Positions 14,203-14,747 of a DNA stretch of 14,747 nt are shown here, piece after piece. The position numbers and the translations under genes are program-made. The DNA comes from S010-17 sp036478895 (GTDB lineage Bacteria > Bacteroidota > Bacteroidia > Flavobacteriales > Flavobacteriaceae). The stretch is from contig JAZGEV010000100.1 of the NCBI GenBank assembly GCA_036478895.1, positions 1-14,747 of the forward strand, written 5' to 3'. The notes under the pieces were generated by a model. That model had not been told where the DNA came from. It saw only the letters and a list, made by a program, of their open reading frames with translations, and made no database searches. Position 1 is the stretch's first letter. Each line of letters starts with the position of its first letter.

Positions 14203-14601
14203 ATGAAATTATTCAAATTATTATTAGCTTTAGCTGTACTAGGCTTACTAATGACTTCTTGTAAAGAAGCTAAAAACGCTGCAAATGCAGCAAAAGAGAC
14301 AACTACAAAAGCAATTGACGCCACAAAAGATGCCGCTAACAAAACTGCTGATGCTACAAAAAAAGTTGCTGGTGATGTTAAAGATGCTGTAACTGGAAAA
14401 AAATGTGGAGCAGATTGTAAAAAAGCTTGTTGTGCAAAAGATGCTCACAAATGTGACGCAACTTGTAAAGAGAAAGGATGTACAGCTGCTCATAAATGTA
14501 GCGATGCTAAATGTAGTGCAGATTGTAAAGATGCTAAATGTACTAAATGTGCAGCTAAAAAAGCAGCTTGTAAAACGTCTTGTGCATCTAAAAAAGCATA
14601 A
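14203..14601 (+). CDS. Small Lys/Ala-rich, cysteine-rich lipoprotein, possible metal binder
   Basis: I chose the ATG at 14203 because the next 20 residues are a clean lipoprotein signal (MKLFKLLLALAVLGLLMTSC, Cys20). The frame is open upstream, but the TTG at 14134 would place Asn- and Tyr-rich residues before the signal. The mature protein has two parts. Residues 21-66 are Ala/Lys/Asp/Thr-rich with imperfect repeats such as TKAIDATKDAANKTADATKK, probably an amphipathic helix like LEA or apolipoprotein-type repeats. Residues 67-132 hold 14 cysteines, mostly as C-x3-C (68/72, 72/76, 84/88, 104/108, 123/127), plus C113-x2-C116 and HKC at 82-84 and 97-99. There are no aromatic residues in the mature protein. 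It resembles a metallothionein in composition, but matches no family I know. Metal storage is therefore an inference, and disulfide cross-linking is the alternative. A strong terminator follows. Confidence 0.8.
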   Translation: MKLFKLLLALAVLGLLMTSCKEAKNAANAAKETTTKAIDATKDAANKTADATKKVAGDVKDAVTGKKCGADCKKACCAKDAHKCDATCKEKGCTAAHKCSDAKCSADCKDAKCTKCAAKKAACKTSCASKKA

Positions 14602-14622
14602 TCAAAAAAATATTTTAATTAT

Positions 14623-14649
14623 AAAAATCCCCATTATTGGGGGTTTTTT
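14623..14649 (+). terminator. Intrinsic terminator after the Cys-rich lipoprotein gene
   Basis: AAAAATCCCC (14623-14632) pairs with GGGGGTTTTT (14639-14648) through four C-G pairs, one U-G wobble and an A-T extension, with loop ATTATT. The right arm runs into a six-T tract. It lies 21 bases after the stop. The ~100 bases from 14650 to the window end hold no gene that I can see. Confidence 0.9.
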
Positions 14650-14747
14650 ATGCACATTATTTTAAGATTAATCTATTAAGAATTATAATTGTAGTAATCT
14701 TAGTTTAGAGTATCTGCTTAATCTTATAAATAAAATAATTTTTATTT

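Noticed and set aside
14405..14665. Val/Lys-rich open frame overlapping the Cys-rich gene
   Set aside because: It is a shifted frame of the repetitive Cys/Lys codons, has no signal of its own and runs through the terminator.
14663..14726. TAAGATTA (14663-14670) with two inverted copies TAATCTTA (14695-14702 and 14719-14726) at the window end
   Set aside because: Short AT-only words recur easily in this composition, and the stretch is cut by the window edge, so no function is assigned.

Overview
The window is AT-rich, densely packed DNA from a Bacteroidota genome, most likely a member of the Flavobacteriaceae. Three things point there. Several genes are preceded by the Bacteroidota sigma-factor -7 element TAnnTTTG and have no Shine-Dalgarno sequence. 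Five small secreted proteins carry lipoprotein signals, two of them followed by acidic or K-D-E residues like the Bacteroidota surface-export signal. The gene families are typical of the group: a DUF4369-TlpA thioredoxin, an FKBP domain joined to TSP3-like calcium repeats, and a fused FAD/Fe-S oxidoreductase. No tRNA, rRNA, CRISPR array, insertion sequence or phage gene was seen. This looks like chromosomal backbone, not an island.

Layout. Positions 2-901 hold the C-terminal third of an FAD/Fe-S oxidoreductase, followed by a guanine deaminase-like enzyme (942-1496). Facing them are two surface-lipoprotein genes on the minus strand: a GH114-type glycosidase (1498-2328) and an FKBP isomerase with a 39-residue acidic repeat (2451-3425), separated by a clear intrinsic terminator (2391-2433). 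A plus-strand pair follows: a TlpA-type thioredoxin lipoprotein and an unrecognised membrane-anchored protein (3548-6033). After it comes a stretch with no intact gene that looks like a frameshifted small membrane-protein gene (6026-6411). Fumarase fumC (6466-7860) faces a membrane-anchored msrA (7867-8538). Release factor prfB (8784-9869) is followed by a FlaA1/WbpM-type membrane nucleotide-sugar dehydratase (9961-11853), which faces two overlapping EamA transporter paralogues (11854-13606). The right end carries two small lipoproteins: one with a heavy-metal-associated domain (13689-14075) and one very cysteine-rich (14203-14601), ended by a strong terminator.

How the genes fit together. 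Most are housekeeping or cell-envelope genes without one shared pathway. Two sub-groups may be functional. The TlpA protein and MsrA would both act on thiol or methionine oxidation in the envelope, although they are not in one operon. The two right-end lipoproteins share an unusual C-x3-C spacing and suggest metal binding at the envelope. That pair is the best candidate for something undescribed, but the functional link is inferred. prfB is also notable: it reads as one continuous frame, with the usual programmed-frameshift stop apparently lost.
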